A DNA stretch of 64,000 bases from Azolla caroliniana. Taxonomy: Eukaryota; Polypodiophyta. How positions within the stretch are numbered: the first letter of the stretch is position 1; each line of letters starts with the position of its first letter. Both the position numbers and the translations under genes were made by a program. Below the pieces are notes generated by a model. It did no database searches, was not told where the DNA came from, and saw only the letters and a program-made list of their open reading frames with translations. Below are positions 21,939 through 30,621 of the stretch, in pieces. Where the stretch lies: contig JBHGNT010000004.1 in the NCBI GenBank assembly GCA_043228905.1, positions 8,680,001-8,744,000 on the forward strand. The letters are read 5' to 3'.

Positions 21939-21974
<36 letters not shown>

Positions 21975-22143
21975 AAAAGAGTTTCTTATTTCATAAAGCA
22001 ACAATACAACAACCAACCCCACAAAGAGGTTACAAGGTCACTATATATAGTGACTGACTTAGGGCAACTACCCTTTATGCTAATTACAGAAATGGCCAAA
22101 ACGGGATAATGTGAATACGTCCATTATACACATGTATTCGACA
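21854..22143 (-). repeat. 5' LTR of copia D
   Basis: Same sequence as 16779-17070 apart from the GA-repeat length; the palindromic TATA block is at 22037-22054. Confidence 0.94.
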
Positions 22144-22148
22144 AATAT
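22144..22148. repeat. Right target-site duplication of copia D (aatat)
   Basis: AATAT follows the CA end and matches 16774-16778; copia C integrase then resumes. Confidence 0.92.
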
Positions 22149-22862
22149 TAGGGGCAGTTCGAGGAGTACTGTCGGTCGAAGGGAATCCGGCTCGAATTCA
22201 CCGTGCCGAAGACGCCTGAACTAAACAGGTTGGCCAAAAGGATGAACCGGACCATAATGGAGAGAGTCTAGAGCATGCTCGCACATGCCAAGCTACCCAA
22301 GACGTGTTGGGCTGAGGCGCTGACGACGGCGACCTATGTGATAAACAGATCACCCTCAGTACCCTTGGATGGAGACTCACAGCAGAAAGTATGGACCGGT
22401 AAGGATGTGTCTTACCGGCATCTGAAGGTGTTTGGGTGTCTCGCATACGTGCATGTGGCGAAGGACAAGAGAGAAATACTAGATCCGTAGTCCCGACCAT
22501 GCATATTCCTTGGATACGGCAATGATGAGTTCAGTTACCGGGTGTGGGATCTGGTCGACAGAAAGGTGTTCTGGAGTCGAGACATAGTCTTCATGGAAGC
22601 CAGGACCATTGCCGACTGGGAGTCGGAGAAGAAGGTAACAAACTCCAGATCATGCATTGAAAACCGGCTTGAGGAAAAAAGGATATACCCGGTTGAAAAC
22701 CCGATGTTAGTCGGTAACCAGATGACACTCGACGAACCGGCCGAATACAGACAGGAAACCGAACCGACCGAAGAAGAAGAAGACACCGGAACCGGACAAA
22801 ATCCTGAATCGGATGAGGATGACGAACAAATGGAGGAACCGGTAGTCAGAAACCATGGACGG
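22149..22862 (+). pseudogene. Copia C integrase second part and acidic linker
   Basis: Resumes after NGGEY with a TAG, then GQFEEYCRSKGIRLEF, MNRTIMERV, a second TAG, LRVFGCLAYVHV-type sequence and a third TAG near 22487. The acidic linker (EETEPTEEEEDTGTG) runs to the duplicated 119-bp segment at the Penelope-like insertion. Confidence 0.83.
22744..22862. repeat. 119-bp duplication, left copy, flanking the Penelope-like element
   Basis: This copia C segment is repeated exactly at 26139-26257, with no difference seen over 119 bp. Copia B has it once, so the duplication arose at the insertion. Confidence 0.95.
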
Positions 22863-22887
22863 GTTTAGGGTTTAGGGTTTAGGGTTT
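22861..22887 (+). repeat. Plant-type telomeric repeats at the 5' edge of the PLE
   Basis: GGG followed by three TTTAGGG units and TTT. The first two G are shared with the 119-bp duplication. The G-rich strand is the sense strand of the PLE. Confidence 0.93.
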
Positions 22888-23637
22888 GAATTGGAAGGAT
22901 ACAATAGAGAGCGAAGATCTTACTTCGATAGCGGCTACACGTGCGGCGATGGTGGACGATTGTCACACCATAACGGCGGCTACATGAGCTGTGGCGGTGA
23001 TTATCCTACGGGTCGATACGGGAGGTCCATCCAATGCGAAGGCCGTACATCTTTTGGAAGCGGCACACGTGCCAACATAAGACAAGAAGTGTATCCCCAT
23101 GGCGGCTGTGCAGGAGATCATGCAAGCCATGGCACGAACGACCTTCCGTCTTTCCCTCGCGGCCCTCCTCCTCCTCCTCTCCTCCCCACCTCATCCCTGC
23201 AGACAATTTCAAACATACCCTCTCACTTCCCATATTCGTTTAACCCTAATCACGCCCCTCCCCCCCCCTCCTTACTTCCTACAAATTTGAGGCATGCCCC
23301 CCCTTTATTTTCTATAAACCCCCCTCATACCCCTCCCCCATTTTTTAACCATGCCCCTATGCATTTCCCCCCTAATAACCCCCACAACGTTTCCCTATTT
23401 CCAAACTATACCCCTCCCCCTTTTCATGCATTTCCTACACATACCCCCCCCTTCTTTACTCATAACTCCCCTTCTACTTCTAGTAGATTTCAATATTCTA
23501 CCGCACCCTCAAAATTTCCCCCACACTTATATGAAATCCCTCATAGAAAACAACCTATCCGTACTCACAATAATCGGCCCCTTCCCACAAAACTACAAAC
23601 TTTCCCATGTAATAATGTTAGGACAAAAAACGTGTAG
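22876..23637 (+). CDS. PLE ORF1, Pro-rich, probably 5' truncated
   Basis: The frame is open from 22876, within the telomeric repeats, to the TAG at 23635-23637. The first in-frame ATG is at 22984, so the natural start may have been lost. The N-terminal part is rich in Gly, Tyr, Arg and Cys (YTCGDGGRLSHHNGGYMSCGG); residues from about 90 on are Pro-rich with Asn, His and Phe (PPPPPLL, HAPPPPS, THTPPFF). The matching DNA is strongly C-rich. I do not recognise the domain. Its last codons carry the frameshift site that leads into the RT, so it is likely made both alone and as an ORF1-RT fusion. Other PLE upstream ORFs are poorly characterised. Confidence 0.6.
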   Translation, partial: GLGFELEGYNRERRSYFDSGYTCGDGGRLSHHNGGYMSCGGDYPTGRYGRSIQCEGRTSFGSGTRANIRQEVYPHGGCAGDHASHGTNDLPSFPRGPPPPPLLPTSSLQTISNIPSHFPYSFNPNHAPPPPSLLPTNLRHAPPLFSINPPHTPPPFFNHAPMHFPPNNPHNVSLFPNYTPPPFHAFPTHTPPFFTHNSPSTSSRFQYSTAPSKFPPHLYEIPHRKQPIRTHNNRPLPTKLQTFPCNNVRTKNV

Positions 23638-23678
23638 CTAGGCGTGCCAAACGCGATAGTAAACAGTTTCGGCACGCC
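23625..23678 (+). promoter_or_regulatory. -1 programmed ribosomal frameshift signal of the PLE
   Basis: The heptamer A_AAA_AAC (23625-23631) is in the correct ORF1 phase (codons ACA AAA AAC GTG TAG). A slip of -1 continues with CGT GTA GCT and runs without a stop into the RT frame; a TAG at 23619-23621 blocks the RT frame just upstream. After a 9-nt spacer, GGCGTGCC (23641-23648) pairs perfectly with GGCACGCC (23671-23678), and AAAC/GTTT adds four pairs beyond one bulged C. Heptamer, spacer and stem match known -1 signals. I see no clear pseudoknot partner. Confidence 0.88.
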
Positions 23679-25604
23679 ATACATCCCACGAAACGTCTCT
23701 TTTACCTTCTCGATAGACCTACTTCTACTTTAGATACTTTCATGTGGTTAGGACGTCATACACCTAATTTTCCCTTCTCCCCATATGTGAAAAAGACCCA
23801 TAGTAGGAAACCCCGTAATAAATTTTGGACACCTCTCCTTAATAAACCTAGAATTAGTAGGATCCACAACCACTCTAATTATTCCCTCTCTAAACATGAG
23901 ACACAACTCCTTAGCCTAGGTTTGAAACACATCCTCCCATCTTCTCCACCATCATCCCCTACCCTACTTAAAGAATTTGATAGCCTAAGTAGGACCCTTC
24001 GACTTAAACATTTTTTTAAAGATGTGGATAATTTGCCCCAAAATCCCTTTAAGCTACCTAACCCTAGTTGGCAACCTCCTACTAAGTACACTCCCTTAGA
24101 AAACATTATATCTAAACACCAAACTATCTTTAGGGACACACTTCATACACTCAAATTAAAACCCACTAGGATTGCACCTCACTTATCACTAGCCTTACAA
24201 TCTCTTAAGAAAAACAACAAAATCATAATCCTACCTGCTGACAAGAATGTTGGAGTGTGTGTTCTGGATAAGGACACGTACTATAACAAAGCTATAGAAC
24301 ACCTTTCTGATACTAATACATATAAAAAAGTCTCCCACTATCCACTTGAGGAATTATCCTATAGATTGAAAAACATTGTTAATAACCATCTTGGTACCCT
24401 ATCCAACATAGAAGCCAATTACATACTACGTAAACCCTCAAAAGGGTACAAAGTATGCAATATCTATTTCCTCCCAAAACTCCATAAAAACCCAATAGGT
24501 TTTAGACCTATTTGCTCATACAATAACTCCCTTTTTGAACAAACATCAAAATGGCTTCACCACCAACTCATGCCTATCCTTCTCCTTCAAAAGCAATATT
24601 TGAAAGACTCACATTCCCTTGTCCAGACTTTAGAACATCTCAACCCACCCCCTAATAGCTTTATCTTCACCTTTGATGTTGAATCTCTATATCCCAGCAT
24701 ACCCCCTAGGTTAGGACTCCAAGCTTTACGAAAAATGATTACCCCACATTTTTCATCTTCTAAAACTAACCTTATCTATACACTTAGCGCACTCACATTA
24801 GAATATCACTTTCTATCCTTTGATGACATGATCTATCAACAAGTCAAGGGTACAGCCATGGGTAGTAATTTTTCTGTAGTTTATGCATGCCTATTCTTAG
24901 CTCACTTAGAGAACTCCCAGCCATCACACCCTAATCTTTTTTATTTCACTAGATATATAGATGATGCATTCGGGATATGGACAGGTACTAAACCCGAATT
25001 AGAAAATTACCTCCAGTTCTATAACACCTCCACTAATAACTGCATCAAAATTACCATCACCACTTCTCCCTTTAGATTACCGTTCTTAGATTTATGGATT
25101 AACCTAAAGAATTCACATTTCTCCTTTAATTGCTACCAAAAGCCCCAAAATGCCTACCAATATCTCTCATTCTCGTCAGTTCACCCCTTTCACTTAAAAC
25201 GTCATTTTATTATTAATGAACTAAAACGATACCTAATTAGAGAAAGTACCCCCTTAGGTTTCCTTCGAATGAAAAAACTATTTTTTAATAGATTAGTTAA
25301 GAGAGGGTATCCCCTTTCTTTTATATTAGAGAATTATAAAAAGGTGCCATTTAACGCTAGGAAATCACTAGTATTTAGTAGAAAACCTAAAAGTACCCTT
25401 ATACCTGTCATCTTCAAACTTAGGTATACGAAAGATACCCCTAGATTAGGAATTCACGACATGCTAGAAAACCTCCACGCAGATTTAGCCACACATCCCC
25501 AACTATCCGAACTACCGCGACCCTTCATATGTTGGACTAAGTCTAAGTCCATTCATTCCCTTCTCGTCAAAACTAAATATAAATCCATAAAAACTCCCAC
25601 TTAA
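23631..25604 (+). CDS. PLE reverse transcriptase (ORF2, by frameshift; internal ATG at 23742)
   Basis: From the internal ATG at 23742 the ORF has 620 residues; 37 basic codons lie between the frameshift site and that ATG. PLE RT motifs (numbered from the ATG): ILPADKNVGVCVLDKDTYY (162-180), YFLPKLHK...RPICSY (242-259), motif A FTFDVESLYPSIP (309-321, Asp312), motif B QQVKGTAMGSNFSVVYAC (366-383), motif C RYIDDAFGIW (404-413, catalytic YIDD), then KPQNAYQYLSFSSVHP (467-482). The protein stops at RPFICWTKSKSIHSLLVKT, where GIY-YIG PLEs continue into a Cys-rich linker and nuclease, so it is naturally endonuclease-free. The frame has no lesion. This RT type is related to telomerase RT. Confidence 0.93.
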   Translation, partial: RVARRAKRDSKQFRHAIHPTKRLFYLLDRPTSTLDTFMWLGRHTPNFPFSPYVKKTHSRKPRNKFWTPLLNKPRISRIHNHSNYSLSKHETQLLSLGLKHILPSSPPSSPTLLKEFDSLSRTLRLKHFFKDVDNLPQNPFKLPNPSWQPPTKYTPLENIISKHQTIFRDTLHTLKLKPTRIAPHLSLALQSLKKNNKIIILPADKNVGVCVLDKDTYYNKAIEHLSDTNTYKKVSHYPLEELSYRLKNIVNNHLGTLSNIEANYILRKPSKGYKVCNIYFLPKLHKNPIGFRPICSYNNSLFEQTSKWLHHQLMPILLLQKQYLKDSHSLVQTLEHLNPPPNSFIFTFDVESLYPSIPPRLGLQALRKMITPHFSSSKTNLIYTLSALTLEYHFLSFDDMIYQQVKGTAMGSNFSVVYACLFLAHLENSQPSHPNLFYFTRYIDDAFGIWTGTKPELENYLQFYNTSTNNCIKITITTSPFRLPFLDLWINLKNSHFSFNCYQKPQNAYQYLSFSSVHPFHLKRHFIINELKRYLIRESTPLGFLRMKKLFFNRLVKRGYPLSFILENYKKVPFNARKSLVFSRKPKSTLIPVIFKLRYTKDTPRLGIHDMLENLHADLATHPQLSELPRPFICWTKSKSIHSLLVKTKYKSIKTPT

Positions 25605-25754
25605 TACTATATGCCTTTTATATCCCACCCCCACACCCAGCCCCACCTATCACTTATCATGTACATACATATAACCCCCCTCTAACCCACTTTCACTAAC
25701 CAATCCATTACCTATCACAATTCCCCGTTTCCCTCTCTCCCATCATTAAACTCC

Positions 25755-25817
<63 letters not shown>

Positions 25818-25851
25818 TCCCCCTATATAAACCTACCCTCTTGTTGTAAAT
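25605..25851 (+). promoter_or_regulatory. PLE 3' region: CT microsatellite and TATA box
   Basis: C-rich sequence, a long (CT)n run (about 25758-25815), then TATATAAA at 25824-25831. The TATA lies 28 nt before the hammerhead, so a transcript from it would start at or next to the ribozyme. In tandem PLE copies such a 3' promoter would drive the next copy. Promoter activity is inferred. Confidence 0.6.
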
Positions 25852-25903
25852 GACCTTGGCACTGATGAGCTCTACCTAGAGCGAAACTAGTTTGCACAAG
25901 GTC
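25852..25903 (+). ncRNA. Hammerhead ribozyme of the PLE
   Basis: All core parts are present in order. Stem I: GACCTTG (25852-25858) pairs with CAAGGTC (25897-25903), and GCA (25859-25861) with TGC (25893-25895), with A25896 bulged. Core CTGATGA is 25862-25868. Stem II GCTCT/AGAGC (25869-25873, 25878-25882) has loop ACCT. Core GAA is 25883-25885, then a minimal stem III AC/GT with loop TA. The predicted cleavage is after U25892 (GUU triplet). A very short stem III is typical of PLE hammerheads, which often work as dimers. It should cut the element RNA and set its ends. Confidence 0.9.
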
Positions 25904-26138
25904 TTTCTAATGAAAATTTCTTAAGCTTTTCTCTTTTCTCTTTTCTCACTCACTCTTCTCTTCTTCTCTTCTTCTTTCATCTCATTCTCTCATTCTCTTT
26001 TACTCTTGGTCACCTCTAATCCTACTCACCTTAGTTTCACTTGCATCATTGCTTTATTTCTTTTCTTACTCTTCCCATATCATCTCAATAGTTGTGCTAG
26101 TTCGCTCGCACTCCTTGTCACGATCCTACGGTCATAGC

Positions 26139-26257
26139 AATACAGACAGGAAACCGAACCGACCGAAGAAGAAGAAGACACCGGAACCGGACAAAATCCT
26201 GAATCGGATGAGGATGACGAACAAATGGAGGAACCGGTAGTCAGAAACCATGGACGG
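26139..26257. repeat. 119-bp duplication, right copy
   Basis: Exact repeat of 22744-22862; copia C continues from 26258 (RYPLRERRAPQRF). Confidence 0.95.
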
Positions 26258-27430
26258 AGATATCCTCTCCGGGAGAGAAGAGCCCCCCAAAGATTTCGGT
26301 ATGCATAACATGTGTTGCTGACCGATGAGGGGGAGCAGGAAAGCTTTGAAGAAGCAAGGGGAGACACCCATACCCGCAAGTGGTTGAGTGCCATGCACGA
26401 TGAGATGGATTCCCTGCATGAGAACCACACATACAAATTGGTGGAGTTGTCGAAAGGAAAGAGGGCACTCCAGAACAAGTGGGTGTACAAGTTGAAACCG
26501 AGACACGTCGGAAATCCACCAAGGTATAAGGCCCGAATCGTGGTAAAGGGCTTCCAGTAGAAGAAAGGAGTGGACTTCGATGAGATATTTGCCCCGGTAG
26601 TAAAGATGACATCAGTCCGGATGGTATTGGGCAAAGCGGCAAGCATGGGCCTCGAGGTAGAGGAACTGGACATCAAGACGGCATTCCTACACGGAGACGT
26701 CGAAGAAGAGAGCTACATGCATCAACCGGAAGGATTTGAGAAGAAAGGGAAGGAGCACTTGGTGTGCCGGCTGAAGAAGAGTTTATACGGACTGAAGCAA
26801 GCTCCCCGGCAATGGTACCGGAAGTTTGACTCCTTCATGACCGATCAAGGATACCACAAGACGTAGGCCGATCACTATGTGTTTGTGAAGAAATTTGATG
26901 GAGGAGATTTCCTGATATTGCTCCTATACGTGGACGACATGTTGATTGTCGGCCCTTGACTGGACCGTCTCAGTGAAAGACTTAGGTCCAGCAAGATAGA
27001 TATTGGGTATGCACATCATCCGGGACCGGTCGAAGAAGCAATTGTCGTTCTCAAAGGAAAAGTATGTGACAAAGGTATGTCAGCGGTTTAACATGTTAGA
27101 AGCAAAACCGGTTGGATCGACACTCCCGGCAAAATGCAGATTATCCGGTAAGCAAACCCCGAAGACAAAGGCAGAGAAGGCGGATATGATGAAGATTCCA
27201 TATGCCTTTACGGTCGGGAGGTTTATGCACGCAATGGTGTGTACTCGACCAGATATTGGTTACACAATCAGAGTGGTGAGTCGGTTGATGACCAACCCCG
27301 GAAAAGAGCACTGGAATGCGGTAAAATGGATACTCCGGTACTTGAAGGGAACTTCGAGTATGTGCCTCCGATTCGGCTCCGGTAAACCCCTCATGGAAGG
27401 CTTTACCGATTCGGATATGTCGGCTCTACT
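26258..27430 (+). pseudogene. Copia C RT and partial RNase H
   Basis: RT motifs (NKWVYKLKPRH, FAPVVKMTSVR, KTAFLHGDVEEESYM, LYGLKQAPRQWY, LYVDDMLIVG) are interrupted by a TAG after KGFQ (26558-26560), a TAG after YHKT (26864-26866) and a small deletion near 26957. RNase H ends after GFTDSDMSA, where sequence changes to chromovirus. Confidence 0.85.
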
Positions 27431-30173
27431 GCGACATCGATGTCGCATTCGCCCGAGCACATGCACTACCCGCCATATGCCTCTCAAAACCCATTCCTAT
27501 TGAAGCCATTGATGGGTGTGTCCTCTCATCAAGAGTAATTACCAAGATTACAATCCCATTAGGGCTTCGTGTGGGCTCCCACCAGGAGGAGCTCCCCTTT
27601 TACCTCATCGCATCCTTTGGGCATGCGATCATCTTAGGACTATCGTGGCTGGAAGCGCACAATCCAATAGTGGATTGGTGCAATCACTCGATCACATTTA
27701 ATGAGCCAGGATGCTCGTGCACAACTATGAAGGCCAATTCCGTTTCACATCCTTCGGAGACGGTTGATCCCGACTCGGCTACTCCACCCTTAGTTCATCA
27801 CCCACTCGCCATTTGTGGAGCTACTTCTAACACACTCCACGCTATTCCTGACAAGTATAAAGACTTCTCCGATGTATTTGAGAAACGTAATGCAGATCGT
27901 ATGCCTGAACACCGGCTCTACGACTATCCCATCGATCTTCAAGAAGGCGTGTCTCCACCCTTTGTTTCTCTATATGCATTGTCTGTAGGAGAGCTAAAGG
28001 CCCTTCGAGTGTATCTCGATGAGAACCTCGTGAAAGGATTTATTCAACCTTCTAAGTTGTTGGCCGGGGCCCCCATATTATTCATGAAGAAGAAGGACGG
28101 CTCTCTACGCTTATGTGTAGACTATTTGGGGTCTAAACAAACTCACTGTGTGCAACCGCTATCTGATCCCCGAACTCCTCGACTGGCTCCGCACTATGCA
28201 TGTCTTCTCCAAAGTTTATCTGCATGGTGCGTACAATTTGGTCTGCATCAAGCCCAATGATGAATGGAAAACCGCCTTCCGAACACGATATGGGCATTTC
28301 GAATATAAGGTAATGCCTTTTGGTCTTACTAATGCCCCAATTGTTTTTCAACATATGATGAACGATATATTTCATGAATATCTCGATCATTTTGTGGTTA
28401 TGTACCTGGATGATATTCCCATTTTTTCGCCAAACATGGCAGAGCACACCTATCAAGTGCAATTAGTTCTTGCAAAACTTTGGGAGCACGACCTTTATGC
28501 CAAAAGTGAGAAATGCGAGTTTGACCGTACCTCGATTGAATTCTTGGGCTACATCATCTCGCCCAATGGCATCGCAAGGGATATGAAGAAGGTTTCCGTC
28601 ATTCAGGGTCATTCGGGAGTGGGTGACTCCAACTTGACTTAAAGATGTACAATCCTTCCTTGGCTTCGCCAATTTTTACCATCACTTCATCCAGGGGTTT
28701 TCCACTCTAGCCCATCCTCTTATCGCCCTCACGCACAAAGGTACTCCCTTTCTATGGACCTTGCCGGCATAAAATGCGTTCAACTCTCTCAAACACACAT
28801 TCACCATTGCCCCTGTGCTCCTACATGCCAACCCCACAAGACCCTTCCATGTCGAAATTGATGCCTCAGACTTCGTCATTGGCGTCATTTTATCCCAGGC
28901 TGATTATTCCAACATAATGCACCCGGTGGCTTACTACTCTTGTAAATTCACGACATCCAAAATAAATTATCCAATATACGACAAGGAGCTTGCTGTTATC
29001 ATTGCCTCCTTTGAAGAATGGCACCCCTATTTAGCCAGAGCACAGCACCATGTCCAGGTAGTGACTGATCATAAGAATTTAATTTATTTTTCCATTACTT
29101 GTACTTTGAATCGAAGGCAGGCTCGTTGGTCGACATTTCTCGCCGACTATGATTTTGAGATTGTATTTCGACCTGGTGGCCAACATGGGATGGCCGATGC
29201 TCTTTCTCATCGACCCGAATTTGCCATCCACCCCGGGGATGCCGCTAATGCTCAACAATCTCGTTGTTTGCTGAAACCCGACCAATTGCATCTTTTTTCC
29301 ACTTGTATGTTGCAAGATGATTCGTTACCTCAACAGATCACTGATGCATCCATGACTGATGCATTCGCCAACAACATTCGAAATAGTCTACAAAATCCCT
29401 CCAAGACACCGAGAAGGACAAACCATGACCACTTCACCAGACAAGATGGTTTGTTATTCCGCGATCATCTCTTATACGTACCGGAGGGCCCGTGTCGCAC
29501 TTGAGTGTTGTGGGAATGCCACGATGACCCCCTTGTAGGGCACTTTGGAGTTGCAAAAACCTTCGAACTAATCTCTCGAGGGTATTGGTCGCCACAACCA
29601 TGGAATTTGGTCAAATAATACATCAAGATTTGTGAGGTTTGCACTCGCTCCAAAGTTGCTCATCATCGACCATATGGCTTACTCCAGCCGCTTCCATGCC
29701 CTAGTTGCCCCTAGGCCTCTATCTCTATGGACCTCATAACCGATCTACCCTTGGTCAATAGCTATGACTTGGTGTTGGTCGTTGTTGATCGGTTTACAAA
29801 GATGGCTCACTTCACTCCATGCTCAAAAACCATTTCCGAAGAAGGAATGACGCATCTACTCGTCAATCATGTGGTTCATTTGCATGGCCTCCCCGACGAT
29901 GCCATCTCTGATCGTGGACCCCAATTTGTCTCTCACTTCTGACAGTGCCTACTACAAACTTTAGGCATCTTCGTCAAGTTGTCCTCCGCTTATCACCCTC
30001 AGACTGACGGTCAGATGTAGTGCGTCAACCAAATCCTTGAGCAATAAATTCGGTGCTCAGTTAGTTACCAACAAGATGATTGGGTCAACTTACTTTCACT
30101 CGCAGAATTCGCCTACAATAATTATGTCCATGCATCAACTGGCGTCACTCCATTCTTTGCAAACTATGGTTTA
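27431..30173 (+). pseudogene. Chromovirus A pol: protease end, RT, RNase H, integrase
   Basis: Protease-RT spacer (ILGLSWLEAHNPIVDW), RT start ([20 protein letters not shown]), a frame change near 28120, RT core ([34 protein letters not shown] near 28404-28427), a stop at 28639-28641, RNase H (EIDASDFVIGVILSQ, YDKELAVIIASFEEW, VVTDHKNLIYF), integrase zinc region (HFGVAKTFELISRGYW, CEVCTRSK) and core (MDLITDLP, VVVDRFTKMAHF, SDRGPQFVS). At least five frame lesions. It is cut at 30174 by a solo LTR and continues at 30622. Confidence 0.85.
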
Positions 30174-30621
30174 TGTTGAGAGACAAGCTCAACATCGGCC
30201 GGATCGGCTGAAGAAGCCGAGGACCAGATCGGTTGGGCCGAATGCGTAAACCGGTACGCAGATCGGTGCGTAGGTAGAGCCGGATTGGTGCGTAAACCGG
30301 GAGGCCGTTAGGAAAGATATTCCATGAGGAATATATTTGGGAGTTAGTGTAGGAGCTCTTAATGAGCATTGAAGTACTGTCAGTACTTCTGTCAGTCCTT
30401 CTAGGACTTGTATAAAAGTGTTCATTGAACACACATGTATACAGAGTAGTGAATAGAGGTTGAATATAGTTCTTGTGTTTCTCTCTCTCACTCTCTATGT
30501 CTCTCCCCGTATACTGCGTAAGCTCCAACTCTCCATTAAACTTGAGTTTTTCTTCCTTCTGTTCGGTCTTCATACTTGCTTCCACACATTACTTTTTACA
30601 GTTTACATCCTCGCTTCAACA
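30174..30621 (+). repeat. Solo copia-type LTR in the chromovirus A integrase
   Basis: 448 bp, starts TGTTGAGAGACAAGCTCAACATCGG and ends CTCGCTTCAACA. It holds CCGG-rich U3 sequence, TATAAAAG near 30411 and a CT tract. The flanks (gttta, tttcc) do not give a clean duplication. The LTR at 35010-35475 (minus) is related. Confidence 0.75.

Larger units (their letters stand above)
16779..22143 (-). mobile_element. Copia D, complete and apparently intact copia retrotransposon
   Basis: 5365 bp with LTRs of 292 and 290 bp that differ by eye only in GA-repeat length, TG...CA ends, and a perfect 5-bp target duplication aatat. It has a primer-binding site, one uninterrupted polyprotein frame and a polypurine tract. 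It belongs to a different family from copia A-C. It inserted in antisense into the integrase of copia C, and is the only element here that looks able to transpose alone. Confidence 0.96.
22863..26138 (+). mobile_element. Endonuclease-deficient Penelope-like element (PLE)
   Basis: A 3276-bp insertion in copia C, bounded by an exact 119-bp direct duplication. In order: TTTAGGG repeats, a C-rich segment coding for Pro-rich ORF1, a -1 frameshift signal, a PLE reverse transcriptase ORF, a CT microsatellite, a TATA box, a hammerhead ribozyme and about 235 bp of T/C-rich tail. No GIY-YIG nuclease is visible at either end of the RT. Known relatives in role are the telomere-associated, endonuclease-less PLEs (Athena and Coprina types); hammerhead ribozymes are known in PLEs. 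ORF1 seems to lack its natural start, so the copy is probably 5' truncated. Confidence 0.93.
14531..27430 (+). mobile_element. Copia C, split by two later insertions and lacking a 3' end
   Basis: Same family as copia A and B. The pieces are 5' LTR and gag to mid-integrase (14531-16778), integrase to linker (22149-22862) and linker to RNase H (26258-27430). Copia D (16779-22143) and a Penelope-like element (22863-26138) split it. The element ends inside RNase H (FTDSDMSA) near 27425 and is followed by chromovirus sequence, with no 3' LTR. Confidence 0.88.

Noticed and set aside
23879-24139. Minus-strand open frame opposite the PLE RT
   Set aside because: A shadow of the RT frame with no domain or start context.
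25600-26138. GIY-YIG endonuclease after the PLE RT
   Set aside because: All three plus-strand frames were read; there is no Cys-rich linker or GIY-YIG motif, only simple and T/C-rich sequence.
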